NCBI GenBank assembly: GCA_023421395.1
Contig: JAEZTL010000028.1
Location: 1 to 64,000, forward strand
Origin: Bacillota bacterium
GTDB lineage: Bacteria > Bacillota > Clostridia > Christensenellales > Aristaeellaceae
Length of the DNA: 64,000 bases
Direction of reading: 5' to 3'
The translations under genes and the position numbers were made by a program. The notes beneath the pieces are model-generated. The model made no database searches. It was not told where the DNA came from and saw only the letters and a program-made list of their open reading frames with translations. Positions 8,663 to 17,984 of this stretch are shown in pieces; position 1 is the first letter of the stretch, and the number at the start of each line of letters is the position of its first letter.

Positions 8663-9730
8663 ATGAATAAAACCAAACGCTACGCCGTCGCGTGCCCGAC
8701 GAGCATGGGCGTGCGCATCACGCCCCAAAACAGGCAGGGCGTGCATACCTCAAGCTTGTATTCTCTGCAGGCGACGAGCGCGGAAACCAATGTGCTCAAC
8801 ATCGCCTCCTCCCTCGGGCATGAGTGCCTCGCGCTCACCAAGTTTGTGGAGAATAGCCCCATAGCGCAGTTCATACAGAGCGTGCTTCGGGCAAGGAACA
8901 TCCGCTACGAGGGCAAGTCCGTGCCGCAGGGCGGACCGTGGGGCTACCGCCACCAGTTCAACATCGCGGACGCGGGCTTCGGCCTTCGCGGCCCGCGCGT
9001 ATGGAACGACCGCGCGGGCGAGGTGGGGCGGACGCTTTGCCTCGGGGATTTCGACATCCCGCGCATCTTCGGGGAGGAGGGCGCCGCCATTCTGCACATC
9101 TCGGGCCTCATCGCCGCGCTCTCACCCGAGACGGGCGCCTTTTGTGCAGAGCTTGCCAAGGCGGTAAAGGAATACGGCACGCTGGTGAGCTTCGATCTCA
9201 ACTACCGCGCTTCCTTCTGGGAGAACCGCGAAAAGGAGCTGCGCGCGATATTCGAAGAGATCGCTTCCCTTGCCGACGTGCTCGTGGGCAATGAGGAGGA
9301 CTTCCAGCTCGCGCTCGGCCTCAAGGGGCCGGAGGCGGGAGGCAAAGCGCTTGCGGCAAAAATAGAGAGCTTCAAGGGCATGATCGGCGAGGCACGAAAG
9401 AAATACCCCAACGCAAGGTATTTTGCGACCACGCTTCGCGAGGTCGTCAGCGCAAACGCCCATATGTGGGGCGCGCTGCTCTGTGCTGACGGCGCGTGGT
9501 TCGTCGAAGAGCCGCGGGAAATCGCGGTGCTCGATCGCATAGGCGGCGGGGACGGCTTCACGGGCGGGTTGCTCTACGGTATTTATAAGGGCTTTTCGCC
9601 CGAAAACTGCCTGCAATTCGGTTGGGCGTGCGGCGCGCTCGCGGTGACGGACGTCAACGATTACGCGTCCCCCGCAGACGAGGAGCAGGTCTGGAGCATC
9701 TATCGCGGCAACGCGCGGGTGAAAAGGTAA
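8663..9730 (+). CDS. PfkB-family sugar kinase (2-keto-3-deoxygluconate kinase-like)
   Basis: A 355-aa carbohydrate kinase. Family signs are the SFDLNYRASFW motif and the C-terminal DRIGGGDGFTGGLLYG signature, in which the Asp is the catalytic base. It resembles the KdgK encoded at 32757-33794 over its length (NEEDFQ and LGLK motifs shared), so 2-keto-3-deoxygluconate or gluconate-type substrates are plausible. AAGGGG precedes the ATG. It sits 10 bases upstream of gnd, suggesting an operon feeding gluconate or a related acid into the pentose phosphate pathway. Confidence 0.82.
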   Translation: MNKTKRYAVACPTSMGVRITPQNRQGVHTSSLYSLQATSAETNVLNIASSLGHECLALTKFVENSPIAQFIQSVLRARNIRYEGKSVPQGGPWGYRHQFNIADAGFGLRGPRVWNDRAGEVGRTLCLGDFDIPRIFGEEGAAILHISGLIAALSPETGAFCAELAKAVKEYGTLVSFDLNYRASFWENREKELRAIFEEIASLADVLVGNEEDFQLALGLKGPEAGGKALAAKIESFKGMIGEARKKYPNARYFATTLREVVSANAHMWGALLCADGAWFVEEPREIAVLDRIGGGDGFTGGLLYGIYKGFSPENCLQFGWACGALAVTDVNDYASPADEEQVWSIYRGNARVKR

Positions 9731-9740
9731 GGAGCCTATT

Positions 9741-11192
9741 ATGAGAAAAGCGGATATTGGCCTCGTCGGCCTCGCCGTGATGGGCGAAAACCTCGTGATG
9801 AACATGGAGTCCAAGGGCTTCACGGTCGCGGTCTACAACAGAACGCTTGAAAAGGTGGATCGCTTCATCGACGGCCGCGCGAAGGGAAAAAACATCGTCG
9901 GCTGCCGCTCCCTCGAGGAGTTGCGGGACGCATTGGAGAAACCCCGCAAGGTGATGCTCATGGTCAAGGCGGGGCAGGCGGTGGATGATTATATCGAAAA
10001 GCTGCTCGCCGTGCTCGAACCGGGGGATGTCATCATCGACGGCGGCAACAGCCATTTTCCCGATACAATACGGCGCGCGGCCTATGTGGAAGGCCGCGGA
10101 TTGCTCTACGTCGGCACGGGCGTATCCGGCGGGGAGGAGGGCGCGCTGAAGGGGCCTTCCATGATGCCGGGCGGCTCCCCTGCGGCGTGGCCGCTTGTGA
10201 AGCCCATTTTCCAGGCGATATGCGCCAGGGTGGAGGACGGCTCCCCCTGCTGCGACTGGGTGGGTGAAAACGGCGCGGGGCATTTTGTAAAAATGGTGCA
10301 CAACGGCATCGAGTACGGCGACATGCAGCTGATCTGCGAGGCCTACCAGCTGATGAAGGACCTTCTGGGCATGACCGCGGACGAGATGCATGAGACGTTC
10401 AAAGTTTGGAACGAGCAGGAACTGGACAGCTACCTGATCGAGATCACCCGCGATATTCTGGCCTACCGGGACGAAGACGGCAACCCGCTCCTCGACAAGA
10501 TTCTCGACGCCGCCGGGCAGAAGGGCACCGGCAAGTGGACGACCATGGCCGCGCTGGACGCGGGCGTCCCGCTGACGCTGATCAGCGAGGCCGTGTTCGC
10601 CCGCTTCCTGAGCGCCGTCAAAGAGGAGCGTGTGAACGCGAGCGGCGTGCTCGCCGACCCCGCGCCCCGGTCTGGCGGCGACCGGCGCGCGATGATCGAG
10701 GCCATCAAGCAGGCGCTTTACGCCAGCAAGATCGTCAGCTACGCCCAGGGGTACCAGCTGATGCGTGCGGCGGCGAAGACCTACGGCTGGAATCTGAACT
10801 ACGGCGGCATCGCGCTGATGTGGCGGGGCGGGTGCATCATCCGCTCGGCGTTCCTCGGACGCATCAAGGAAGCCTTCGACGCCGATCCAGCCCTCACCAA
10901 CCTGATGCTGTCGCCCTACTTTGCCGACGCGCTCCGCTCGGCGCAGGAGGGCTGGCGAAAGGTTTGCGCGGAAGCGGTGCTTAACGGAGTACCCGTGCCC
11001 GCGTTTCAAGCGGCGCTCAGCTATTACGACGGCTATCGCGCTGCGCGCCTGCCGCACAACCTGCTGCAGGCCCAGCGGGACTACTTCGGCGCCCACACCT
11101 ACGAGCGCGTGGACGCTCCCCGCGGAACCTTCTTCCACACCAACTGGACGGGCGAAGGCGGCGATACGAAGTCCAGCACCTACAACGCGTAG
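9741..11192 (+). CDS. gnd: 6-phosphogluconate dehydrogenase, decarboxylating
   Basis: Oxidises 6-phosphogluconate to ribulose 5-phosphate and CO2 with NAD(P)+. The 483-aa length is normal. Visible motifs are the N-terminal GLAVMGENLVMNM nucleotide-binding segment, GVSGGEEGALKGPSMMPGG, and KMVHNGIEYGDMQLI with the catalytic lysine near residue 184. It lies 10 bases after the PfkB kinase. Odd feature: leucine codons in the first about 190 codons are mostly CTC, TTG or CTT (2 CTG of 15 by eye), but after about base 10320 CTG dominates (about 18 of 29). The switch falls in the highly conserved active-site stretch, so the gene may be a recombinant or an assembly chimera. Confidence 0.95.
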   Translation: MRKADIGLVGLAVMGENLVMNMESKGFTVAVYNRTLEKVDRFIDGRAKGKNIVGCRSLEELRDALEKPRKVMLMVKAGQAVDDYIEKLLAVLEPGDVIIDGGNSHFPDTIRRAAYVEGRGLLYVGTGVSGGEEGALKGPSMMPGGSPAAWPLVKPIFQAICARVEDGSPCCDWVGENGAGHFVKMVHNGIEYGDMQLICEAYQLMKDLLGMTADEMHETFKVWNEQELDSYLIEITRDILAYRDEDGNPLLDKILDAAGQKGTGKWTTMAALDAGVPLTLISEAVFARFLSAVKEERVNASGVLADPAPRSGGDRRAMIEAIKQALYASKIVSYAQGYQLMRAAAKTYGWNLNYGGIALMWRGGCIIRSAFLGRIKEAFDADPALTNLMLSPYFADALRSAQEGWRKVCAEAVLNGVPVPAFQAALSYYDGYRAARLPHNLLQAQRDYFGAHTYERVDAPRGTFFHTNWTGEGGDTKSSTYNA

Positions 11193-11217
11193 CCTTCGGC
11201 TCCTTCGCACCAAAAAT

Positions 11218-11254
11218 CCGCCCGCGCCGGTCTGACGGCGCGGGCGGTCCTTTT
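11218..11254. terminator. Rho-independent terminator after gnd
   Basis: A perfect 12-bp GC-rich stem (CCGCCCGCGCCG / CGGCGCGGGCGG), loop GTCTGA, followed by TCCTTTT and preceded by an A-run. It closes the kinase/gnd operon and could act in both directions. The rest of the 243-base gap up to 11435 holds nothing I recognise. Confidence 0.8.
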
Positions 11255-11435
11255 GCGAAAAAGTCATACCAAGTAAAAAAATCATTATTCCAACGGGGCG
11301 GGAGATTCTGGATGCGGAACAAGGCGCTGAAGCGAGGAAACCCTTCGGGATACGCCTTCAGCGTGAAATGCAGCGCTATTTTGAGCGGAAGCCATAAGAC
11401 CCAGCCGGACGAATCCTGATTGTTTTGGATTGGTA

Positions 11436-12311
11436 TCAGATGCAGTAGGCCGCCACCAGGTGTAGCGGCGTGGCCGGGAACATCGCAAGCCCGCTCGAGC
11501 GGTCCGCCTCCCGGATCAGGCGCCGGTTGAACACCAGCGACGCGCCCGCGTGCCGCGCGCGCCGGTAGTCCGCCTCCGGGAAGGGGAAGTGGAGCACGTC
11601 CCGCCGGTAAGTGGGCGATGCGCAGTCCCCGTCCCCTTCGAGTCCGCCCATGATCTCCCCGCACAGCGCGCGAAACCAGTCCAGGTACACCGTGGGCAGC
11701 GGGCTTCCGTTGTGGGCGGGGCACAGCCGGTCAAACGCGTCCGCCCGGGCGCGAAGTTTTTCTACCGCGCGGAGGTAGGTTTCCACCGCCGCCGCGGGGG
11801 CGGCGTGGATCTGCCCGGTCTTTTCCGCGTAGCCGGGCAGCAGCAGCACCTGGCCGGACTCCGCCTCGTCCCCGCAGAAGAGCGTGCCGCTTTTGACGTC
11901 CATTAGCGCGATATCCCCGGGGGAATGGCAGTTGAGCTCGATCACCTCGATGGGCCGACCTGCCAGGGGGATCACCGCGCCGTCCGCGACGAGGGTAAAA
12001 CCATAGTCCAGCCGATAGCGGCCCCGGGGCGCGCCCAGCGTGTTTTTTGCGCTTCGCGCGATGCCGTCCGTGGCATAGATCCGTTCGAACCAGCCGTTTC
12101 CGCCGGTGTGGTCGAAGTGGCTGTGGGTGTTGACGACACAGCGCAGCGGCCGGTCCGTCAGCGTCCCGGCAAAGGCGCGGATATTCTCCGCCGCGCAGCC
12201 CGAATCGATCATCAGCGCCTCGTCGTCGCCGATGACCAGATAGCTGTCGCAGCCCTCGCCGCGGATCAGCCAGGTGTCCCGCCCGATGAACCGGGCCGAA
12301 AACGGGGCCAT
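11436..12311 (-). CDS. Metallo-beta-lactamase-fold hydrolase
   Basis: A 291-aa metal-dependent hydrolase. The zinc-binding motif THSHFDHTGG lies near residues 101-110, with later HSPGD, CGDE and CPAHNG metal-ligand positions in the expected order. GGGAGGAGG precedes the ATG. It is the last gene of the minus-strand carbohydrate operon that also encodes a sugar epimerase and a GH30 hydrolase; a lactonase or phosphoesterase acting on a sugar derivative is possible, but specificity cannot be read. Confidence 0.82.
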   Translation of the reverse strand: MAPFSARFIGRDTWLIRGEGCDSYLVIGDDEALMIDSGCAAENIRAFAGTLTDRPLRCVVNTHSHFDHTGGNGWFERIYATDGIARSAKNTLGAPRGRYRLDYGFTLVADGAVIPLAGRPIEVIELNCHSPGDIALMDVKSGTLFCGDEAESGQVLLLPGYAEKTGQIHAAPAAAVETYLRAVEKLRARADAFDRLCPAHNGSPLPTVYLDWFRALCGEIMGGLEGDGDCASPTYRRDVLHFPFPEADYRRARHAGASLVFNRRLIREADRSSGLAMFPATPLHLVAAYCI

Positions 12312-12326
12312 GGGGTTCCTCCTCCC

Positions 12327-13160
12327 TCAGCAGGGAATGCCCGCGCGGCGCGCGGTTTCGTAGAGGTGCGCGGCCGCCTCGCGGCAGTCGTCCAGATTGG
12401 GCAGGTGCTCCACCAGAACCGGCATGTCCGCGCCGAGCGCCGCCGAAAGGCGCAGTACGTCCTCAAAATCCACCTCGCCCCGCCCCGGCGGCACCTCCAG
12501 GATTCGGCAGGGCGTGTCATTTTCAAGGCGGATGTCCTTGGCGTGGACGCTCTTGACGTAGGGGCCCAGCAGCCGGAACATATGGCGGAACCGCTCCGCG
12601 CGGTCCAGGTAGTGTTCGACGCCGGTGATCATGTTGGTAAAGTCCATGTGTACGGCGAAGGCGGGGCGGTCCACATCCCGGATCAGCCGGAGGTACTCCT
12701 CCGGCGACGCGGGGATCATCCACCCCACCGGCTCCAGCGTGTAAAAAGTGCGTCGGGGGCGCACGGCGTCGATGATTTCGCGCACCGTGTTCACCGCCAT
12801 GTCCCAGGCCTCGCCGCCGCGGTTGCCGGGATAACAGCCGTTCCAGACGCTCCCCCGCGCGCCGGCGATGTTGACGCAGCAGTTGGCGCCCAGTTCCTCC
12901 GCCAGCTCCAGCTGCCGCTGAGCGCGCCGGACGGCAGCCGCCCGCGCCGCGCCGTCCGGATCCATGGGGTTATTCCAGACGCCCACCTCGGCGATCACGA
13001 TGTCATTTTCGCGGGCCGCCCGCGCGTAGGCGCGCCGCGCCGCCGCGTCCGCGGCGCAGTCGATGGGCGAAACCGCCGCCCGGGCGCGGATGCTCCGAAG
13101 CATGCGAATCCAGTCCGCCGGACTCTCCGGATGAAGGTCGATGTTCGCGCCGATTCTCAT
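12327..13160 (-). CDS. Sugar phosphate isomerase/epimerase family TIM-barrel protein
   Basis: A 277-aa AP-endonuclease-2-like TIM barrel. Signature elements are VEVGVWNNPMDPDG-like early strands (IAEVGVWN), HMDFTNMITG and the late HAKDIRL ... GRGEVDFEDVLR segment, whose Glu, Asp and His residues normally bind a divalent metal. Its ATG overlaps the stop of the GH30 gene, and the metallo-beta-lactamase gene follows 15 bases after it. Likely isomerises or epimerises a sugar released by the operon's hydrolase; substrate unknown. Confidence 0.83.
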   Translation of the reverse strand: MRIGANIDLHPESPADWIRMLRSIRARAAVSPIDCAADAAARRAYARAARENDIVIAEVGVWNNPMDPDGAARAAAVRRAQRQLELAEELGANCCVNIAGARGSVWNGCYPGNRGGEAWDMAVNTVREIIDAVRPRRTFYTLEPVGWMIPASPEEYLRLIRDVDRPAFAVHMDFTNMITGVEHYLDRAERFRHMFRLLGPYVKSVHAKDIRLENDTPCRILEVPPGRGEVDFEDVLRLSAALGADMPVLVEHLPNLDDCREAAAHLYETARRAGIPC

Positions 13161-14500
13161 GGTTTGTACCTCACGGTCAGGATGCCGTCCCCCGGGGCGG
13201 TCGCGCGGCAGGCCGCGTCCCCCTCCCGGAGTACGAAGGGCACGTCTCTTCCGGTTTTGTTGAGCACCACCGCCACCCGCTCCCCACCGGGGTTCAGAAA
13301 CGCGGTCATCTCCAGATCCTGCGTATAGCGGGAAAAGCCGATGCGTACCGCGCCGGGCTCGATGAAGCGGCTGAAATGGCCGATGTAGTAATACGGCAGC
13401 GTGTAGACGGCCTTTTGGTTCTCCCAGTCGCAGACCACGACCGCCTCGCAGAGGTTGTTCACATGGTTCGGCCCGCCCGACGGGTCGAACGCCAGGCTCC
13501 AGTGGATGAAGGCGTCCACGCCGCCGTTCAAATCGCCGATGATCTCCCGGGCATACATGCGGGCGGAGCGCAGCGGATCGTGGGCGCCGTACTTGCTCAG
13601 CTCCACGCAGCCCTCGCTGAACACCAGATGCTTATCCGGGTAGAGCCGCCTGAGCATGTCCAGCGCCTCGAAATGATCGCCGCTGTACCAGTGCACTGCC
13701 ACGCCCGAGACCAGCGCGCGCATTTCATCGTCCGAAAGCACCGCCTGCGCCCGCTCCACGGCCCGCTCCTTGTTGTGGTCCCAGATGAGGATCTGGATCG
13801 CCTCTAGCCCCTGCCTCGAAAACTCCGGCGCGAGAAAATTCCGGATGAACTCCCGCTCCTCTTCCGCGGTGTAGACGCAGGAATCCCAGGTCTGCACGGC
13901 CTTGGGCTCATTCTGAAGGCTCATCATCGAAAAACGGATGCCCCGGGCCTCATACTCCCGGACGTATCGCGCGATGTATTTCGCCCACAGCGCGCGGTAT
14001 TCCGGCTTCAGCTTGCCGCCATGGTTCTTCTCGCCGTTGGTCTTCATGAAGGGCGGCGGACTCCAGGGCGAGATCATCAGGGAAAGCGGCCGGGCGGCAA
14101 TCTGCTGCGCGGCCTTCACCGCGGGGATCACGTACATCTCGTCCCGGGCAAGCGAAAAGGTTTTAAGATCAGGGTCGCCGGGATCGTCCATCGCGGAATA
14201 GTTGCCGAGCGCGGCGTCGGCGCTGTCCAGGTGCAGCCGTCCATGGGTGTAGCGGAGGCCGTCCTCGCCGTAGTAGGCGTTCAGGATCTCCCGGGCCACC
14301 TTCTCCCCCGCCATCTTCAGGCAGTAACAGGCAGCCTCCGTGAAGGTGCCGCCGAAGCCGCGGAATGCCTGATAACGGATGTCCGGGTGCAGGTTGACCA
14401 CCTGGTTTTCCACTTCGCCGTCGGTTACAAAGGGCAGCGCGCGCCCGGTCTGGACGGGCGCGCCGTTTTTCCATGTCGTTTCGAGGACCTTCAGTTCCAT
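13157..14500 (-). CDS. Glycoside hydrolase family 30 (glucosylceramidase-like)
   Basis: A 447-aa retaining glycosidase with no signal peptide, so probably cytoplasmic and acting on imported oligosaccharides. FRGFGGTFTEAACYCL, the acid/base region SLQNEPKAVQ, and the nucleophile region LVFSEGCVE follow GH30 order. The C-terminus is the small beta domain. ATG 14500 is chosen because GGGAGG lies just upstream; ATG 14530 would overlap the response-regulator gene and has no such site. Activity could be beta-glucosidase, beta-xylosidase or related. It is embedded in an ABC-transporter/two-component operon. Confidence 0.85.
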   Translation of the reverse strand: MELKVLETTWKNGAPVQTGRALPFVTDGEVENQVVNLHPDIRYQAFRGFGGTFTEAACYCLKMAGEKVAREILNAYYGEDGLRYTHGRLHLDSADAALGNYSAMDDPGDPDLKTFSLARDEMYVIPAVKAAQQIAARPLSLMISPWSPPPFMKTNGEKNHGGKLKPEYRALWAKYIARYVREYEARGIRFSMMSLQNEPKAVQTWDSCVYTAEEEREFIRNFLAPEFSRQGLEAIQILIWDHNKERAVERAQAVLSDDEMRALVSGVAVHWYSGDHFEALDMLRRLYPDKHLVFSEGCVELSKYGAHDPLRSARMYAREIIGDLNGGVDAFIHWSLAFDPSGGPNHVNNLCEAVVVCDWENQKAVYTLPYYYIGHFSRFIEPGAVRIGFSRYTQDLEMTAFLNPGGERVAVVLNKTGRDVPFVLREGDAACRATAPGDGILTVRYKP

Positions 14501-14516
14501 CGGTCTTTCCTCCCCG

Positions 14517-15278
14517 CTAGGGCTTTTCACGACCCGCCATTTTGCGTTTGTATTCCGAAGGGCTCATGCCCACCATTTTCTTGAACACGCTGGAAAAATA
14601 CTTTTCATCCCGGAAGCCCACCTTGTAGGCGATCTCATAAGTGCGGATGCCGCCGTCCAGGCAGTAGTCGCAGGCGCGCTCGACGCGGATTTTGTTGAGC
14701 CGGTCCACGAACCGGGTGCCCAGCGTGCGGGTGAAGAGGGTCGACAGGTAGTTGGGCGAGAGGCCGATGGCCTCCGCCACCGTGGTCAGGCTGATGTTCT
14801 CCGGGTAGTGCCGCTCCATGTAGGCAACGGCTTTCAGAACCATCGCGTTTCCCTGGATTTCCCGCGCGTCCGGCCCTTCTCCGGCGTCCTCGGGATAAAC
14901 CTGCCGCGCCAGATCCTCCAGCCGCTTCAGAATTTCCGACGCCCGTGCGGGCTTGAGCAGGTAATCCACCGCGCCCAGCCTGAGCGCCTGCTGGGCATAG
15001 GCGAATTCGCTGTAGCCGGACAGGATGACCGTGCGCGGGCACACGCCCGCCTGGACCGTCTCCCGCATCACGGCGAGCCCGTCCTTCACGGGCATCTGGA
15101 TGTCCAGCAGCATGATCTGAGGGCGGTGCTGGAAGATCATATCGACGGCCGCCTGGCCGTTCACGGCGCAGAGAATCTCGTCAAAGCAGGCGCTGTTCGA
15201 GCGGATATGGTTGGAAATGCTGTCGCAGATCTTCTTTTCGTCCTCCGCAATGAGCAGTCGAATGCCCCCCGGGCCCAT
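14517..15278 (-). CDS. Response regulator, AraC-type output (YesN-like)
   Basis: A 253-aa two-component response regulator. Residues about 6-125 are a receiver domain (IAEDE acidic pocket, phospho-acceptor Asp in MLLDIQMP, and LLKPA lysine). The last about 100 residues are an AraC-type double helix-turn-helix (LSPNYLSTLFTRTLG; IAYKVGFRDEKYFSSVFKKM). It is 19 bases downstream of its cognate kinase gene and upstream of GH30. It probably activates the sugar ABC operon in which it is embedded. Confidence 0.92.
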   Translation of the reverse strand: MGPGGIRLLIAEDEKKICDSISNHIRSNSACFDEILCAVNGQAAVDMIFQHRPQIMLLDIQMPVKDGLAVMRETVQAGVCPRTVILSGYSEFAYAQQALRLGAVDYLLKPARASEILKRLEDLARQVYPEDAGEGPDAREIQGNAMVLKAVAYMERHYPENISLTTVAEAIGLSPNYLSTLFTRTLGTRFVDRLNKIRVERACDYCLDGGIRTYEIAYKVGFRDEKYFSSVFKKMVGMSPSEYKRKMAGREKP

Positions 15279-15297
15279 CGAATCGCCCCCTTTCCCG

Positions 15298-17109
15298 CTA
15301 TGCGCCGCGCTGCGTAAGCGCAGGCACCTTCAGGATGATGGTGGTGCCCTTGCCGGGCGCGCTCTCAATGTTCAGTTCGCACCGGTTCCCGTACCGGAGC
15401 GCCATCCGCTCCTTGACATTTCGGATCGCGTAATGGCCGACGCGCGCCCTGGCATAACGCACGTCCTCCTCCCGGCAGAGGATCTCCTCCACCTGTTCGA
15501 CCGTCATGCCTGCGCCGTTGTCCTCGATGGTGAAGACCAGATCGTCGCCCTCGCGCCGCCCCGCGACCCGGACAAACCCCCATTCATCCCGGTTTTCCAG
15601 CCCGTGAACGATGGCATTCTCCACGAAGGGCTCCAATACCAGCTTTGTGATGATGAAGTGCCGGATCTCCTCGGGCACGTCGATGACATAATCCAGTTTC
15701 CGGTCAAAGCGCATCTTCTGAATATGCAGGTAGTGGGAGACGATGGAAATCTCCTGCTGCACCTCGATCTCGCCCTCGCCGCTGGCGAGGGTCAGCCGGA
15801 AGAGTTCCGACAGCGACAACACATCCTCCGCCAGCTTTTCCTGGCCGCTGTCCAGCGCCTGCCAGTACAGCGAATCCAGCGCGTTGTACAGGAAGTGCGG
15901 GTTGATCTGCGCCTGCAGCGCGTTGAGCTCGCTCTCCTTTTCCCGGAGCACCATCACGTAGTTTTTGTCGATGAGCCCCTTCAGGTCCCGCACCATGCGG
16001 TTAAATGTCTCCGACAGCTCCGCGATCTCGTCCCGGCCGCTGACCGCGACCTCCTGGGTGAAATCGCCCTCCTTGAAGCGGTTCATCGAATGGTACAGCC
16101 GGTTCAGCGGCCGCGAAATCAGCCTCGAGGCCAGCCAGGACAGGAGCCACGTGGAGATGAGCAGCGCCACCGCCAATAGGATCGGCACCTCGAGGCCGCT
16201 GCGGATCTGCTGGTTCCACAGCCGGACGGGACTCAGGTAGTAAATGGTCTCGTTGGCGTTGCCGTGGGAGGCGGTGAAAACGTAAAAATCCCCGGCCCGG
16301 AGGATGCTCTCCCCCGCCGGCAGCCCCGGCGGCCGCGTGGCGCGGATGTGGGCCAGCGCCTCCTCGTCGGCGTCGCCCACGCGGACAAATTCGTCCCCGT
16401 CGCCGTTCAGGATCACGATGGACTCGCCCTCGTGGAGCAGCGCGCCCCGTCCCAGCCGCTCGTACCAGGCCACGTCCACGGTGATGGCGAGAAAGGCCAG
16501 CCGCCGCCGCTTTGCCAGGTCGAAGATCTCCCGGCAGATCAGGATCTTGTCGGAGCGGTTGTTTTCAAACAGGCCGCTTGCGCCCGCGCCCAGCCGCCCC
16601 CATACGATGTCGCCCTTGGCCTCGACGGCGGCGCCGTAGATGTCCAGGTTCCGGACGGCGGCGATGTCCTTCAGGTGTACGCTGGCATCCTTGCTGACGT
16701 AAAAGGGCGTCAGCCCGTTCTCCGGGTACAGGATGAGGGTGCGGATCTGGTCCTTAATGGCCAGGATGTCCTTGGCGAAGGCGATCTCCGTCTGATTGGC
16801 CCAGAAGAGCGGATCGCTTTCCGCGGCGTTTCCGGGGGACTCCAGGAGGCGGATGATTGAGTTGTTGACGCAGAAGTACAGCGAAAGGTCGATCACGTCC
16901 CGCTCCATGTAGGACAGGTTGTCGTTCAGCGCGTCCACCGTGGCCTGATAGCGGCGGGTATTCTCGTCCATGATGTTGTGGACATTGCGGTAATAGATGA
17001 AAATTTCCGAAAAAATCAGCACGGGAAAGAGCACCAGGTAGATGCTCAGGATGATCTTGTGCCGGATGCGCAGCCCCGGGCGCTTTTTTCCCCGCTTTTT
17101 CCCGCTCAA
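15298..17109 (-). CDS. Sensor histidine kinase, YesM-like
   Basis: A 603-aa membrane kinase. TM1 is at about residues 17-38, a large extracellular sensing domain follows, TM2 is at about 305-325, then HAMP, a His_kinase domain with INPHFLYNALDSL (His about 403), and an ATPase domain with EPFVENAIVHG and EDNGAGM. The open frame continues upstream, but that part is the antisense-like shadow of the permease gene. TTG 17109, 8 bases after AAGGGG, is taken as start, giving an 8-base offset from the permease stop. It pairs with the response regulator downstream and likely senses the sugar bound by the operon's transporter. Confidence 0.9.
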   Translation of the reverse strand: MSGKKRGKKRPGLRIRHKIILSIYLVLFPVLIFSEIFIYYRNVHNIMDENTRRYQATVDALNDNLSYMERDVIDLSLYFCVNNSIIRLLESPGNAAESDPLFWANQTEIAFAKDILAIKDQIRTLILYPENGLTPFYVSKDASVHLKDIAAVRNLDIYGAAVEAKGDIVWGRLGAGASGLFENNRSDKILICREIFDLAKRRRLAFLAITVDVAWYERLGRGALLHEGESIVILNGDGDEFVRVGDADEEALAHIRATRPPGLPAGESILRAGDFYVFTASHGNANETIYYLSPVRLWNQQIRSGLEVPILLAVALLISTWLLSWLASRLISRPLNRLYHSMNRFKEGDFTQEVAVSGRDEIAELSETFNRMVRDLKGLIDKNYVMVLREKESELNALQAQINPHFLYNALDSLYWQALDSGQEKLAEDVLSLSELFRLTLASGEGEIEVQQEISIVSHYLHIQKMRFDRKLDYVIDVPEEIRHFIITKLVLEPFVENAIVHGLENRDEWGFVRVAGRREGDDLVFTIEDNGAGMTVEQVEEILCREEDVRYARARVGHYAIRNVKERMALRYGNRCELNIESAPGKGTTIILKVPALTQRGA

Positions 17110-17114
17110 AGAAG

Positions 17115-17984
17115 TTACCCCTTCACCGCGCCCATCGCGACGCCCTTGGTGATGTGCTTGTTCAGGATCACGTAGATGACGACCGCCGGCAGCGCCGTCA
17201 GCGTCATCACCGCAAACTGCACCGCGTAGTTGGCCGAGTACTGCCCCTGAAATTCCAGGATGGAAAAAGGCAGCGTCTTCCATGCGGCGGTGCGAAGGTA
17301 GGTGGAGGCCATCATGAACTCGTTCCAGTTGTTGAGGTATGTCATGATGGCCACGGTGACCAGCGACGCCTTCAGCATGGGCGTCACCACCGTGACGAGC
17401 ATCCGGTAGATGCCGCAGCCGTCGATGACCGCGGCCTCCTCGATCTCCCTGGGCAGCGAATCCATGAAGCCGCTGGTCAGGAACACGCCCTGGGGCAGCG
17501 AGAAACCCACGTAGGGGATCAGCAGCGCCCACAGCGTATCGGTAACGCGCAGGCGGTCATAGATTACGTAGTTGGGCAGAAGCGTCGCGTGGATGGGGAT
17601 CATCATGCCCAGAAGCAGGATGTTCCGCACCACCGGCGCGAGCCGCCACTTCATCCGCGTGACTGCGAAGGACGCCATGATGGAGATCGCGATCACCAGC
17701 ACCACCGCCAGCGTATTGGCCACGAGGCTGTTTTTAAAGTATAGCAAAAAGTGGCCGTCCACGAAAGCGTAGATGTAATTATCAAACCTGAGCGCCGCGG
17801 GCCGGATCAGGATGCCGCCGGTGAACATCTCGTTGGAGGAGGCCAGCGAGTAGTTCATCATCCAGATCAGCGGAAACAGCTGCACCAGCGCGAAAAGGAT
17901 CAGGACCGCCAGCATCGCCGCCGTGCCCGCGCTCCATTGGATGCGCATGGCCCCGCCCGGCCTCGCCTTCTTCGCCGCGACCAT
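17115..17984 (-). CDS. Carbohydrate ABC transporter permease, MalG type
   Basis: A 289-aa permease with six hydrophobic segments. The EAA loop reads EEAAVIDGCGIYRMLVTVVTP, as in the CUT1 family, and the C-terminus (HITKGVAMGAVKG) is typical of MalG-type subunits. ATG 17984 follows AGGAGGGG and overlaps the stop of the MalF-type gene upstream, so the two permeases are co-translated. No ATPase gene is in this operon; a shared MsmK-like ATPase elsewhere is expected. Confidence 0.92.
   Translation of the reverse strand: MVAAKKARPGGAMRIQWSAGTAAMLAVLILFALVQLFPLIWMMNYSLASSNEMFTGGILIRPAALRFDNYIYAFVDGHFLLYFKNSLVANTLAVVLVIAISIMASFAVTRMKWRLAPVVRNILLLGMMIPIHATLLPNYVIYDRLRVTDTLWALLIPYVGFSLPQGVFLTSGFMDSLPREIEEAAVIDGCGIYRMLVTVVTPMLKASLVTVAIMTYLNNWNEFMMASTYLRTAAWKTLPFSILEFQGQYSANYAVQFAVMTLTALPAVVIYVILNKHITKGVAMGAVKG

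Noticed and set aside
9654..11285. 543-codon open frame opposite gnd
   Set aside because: Shadow of gnd on the other strand; no family motif.
15298..17532. Extension of the histidine kinase frame upstream of 17109
   Set aside because: The extra 141 codons lie across the MalG-type permease gene and give low-complexity sequence; TTG 17109 has a good ribosome binding site.
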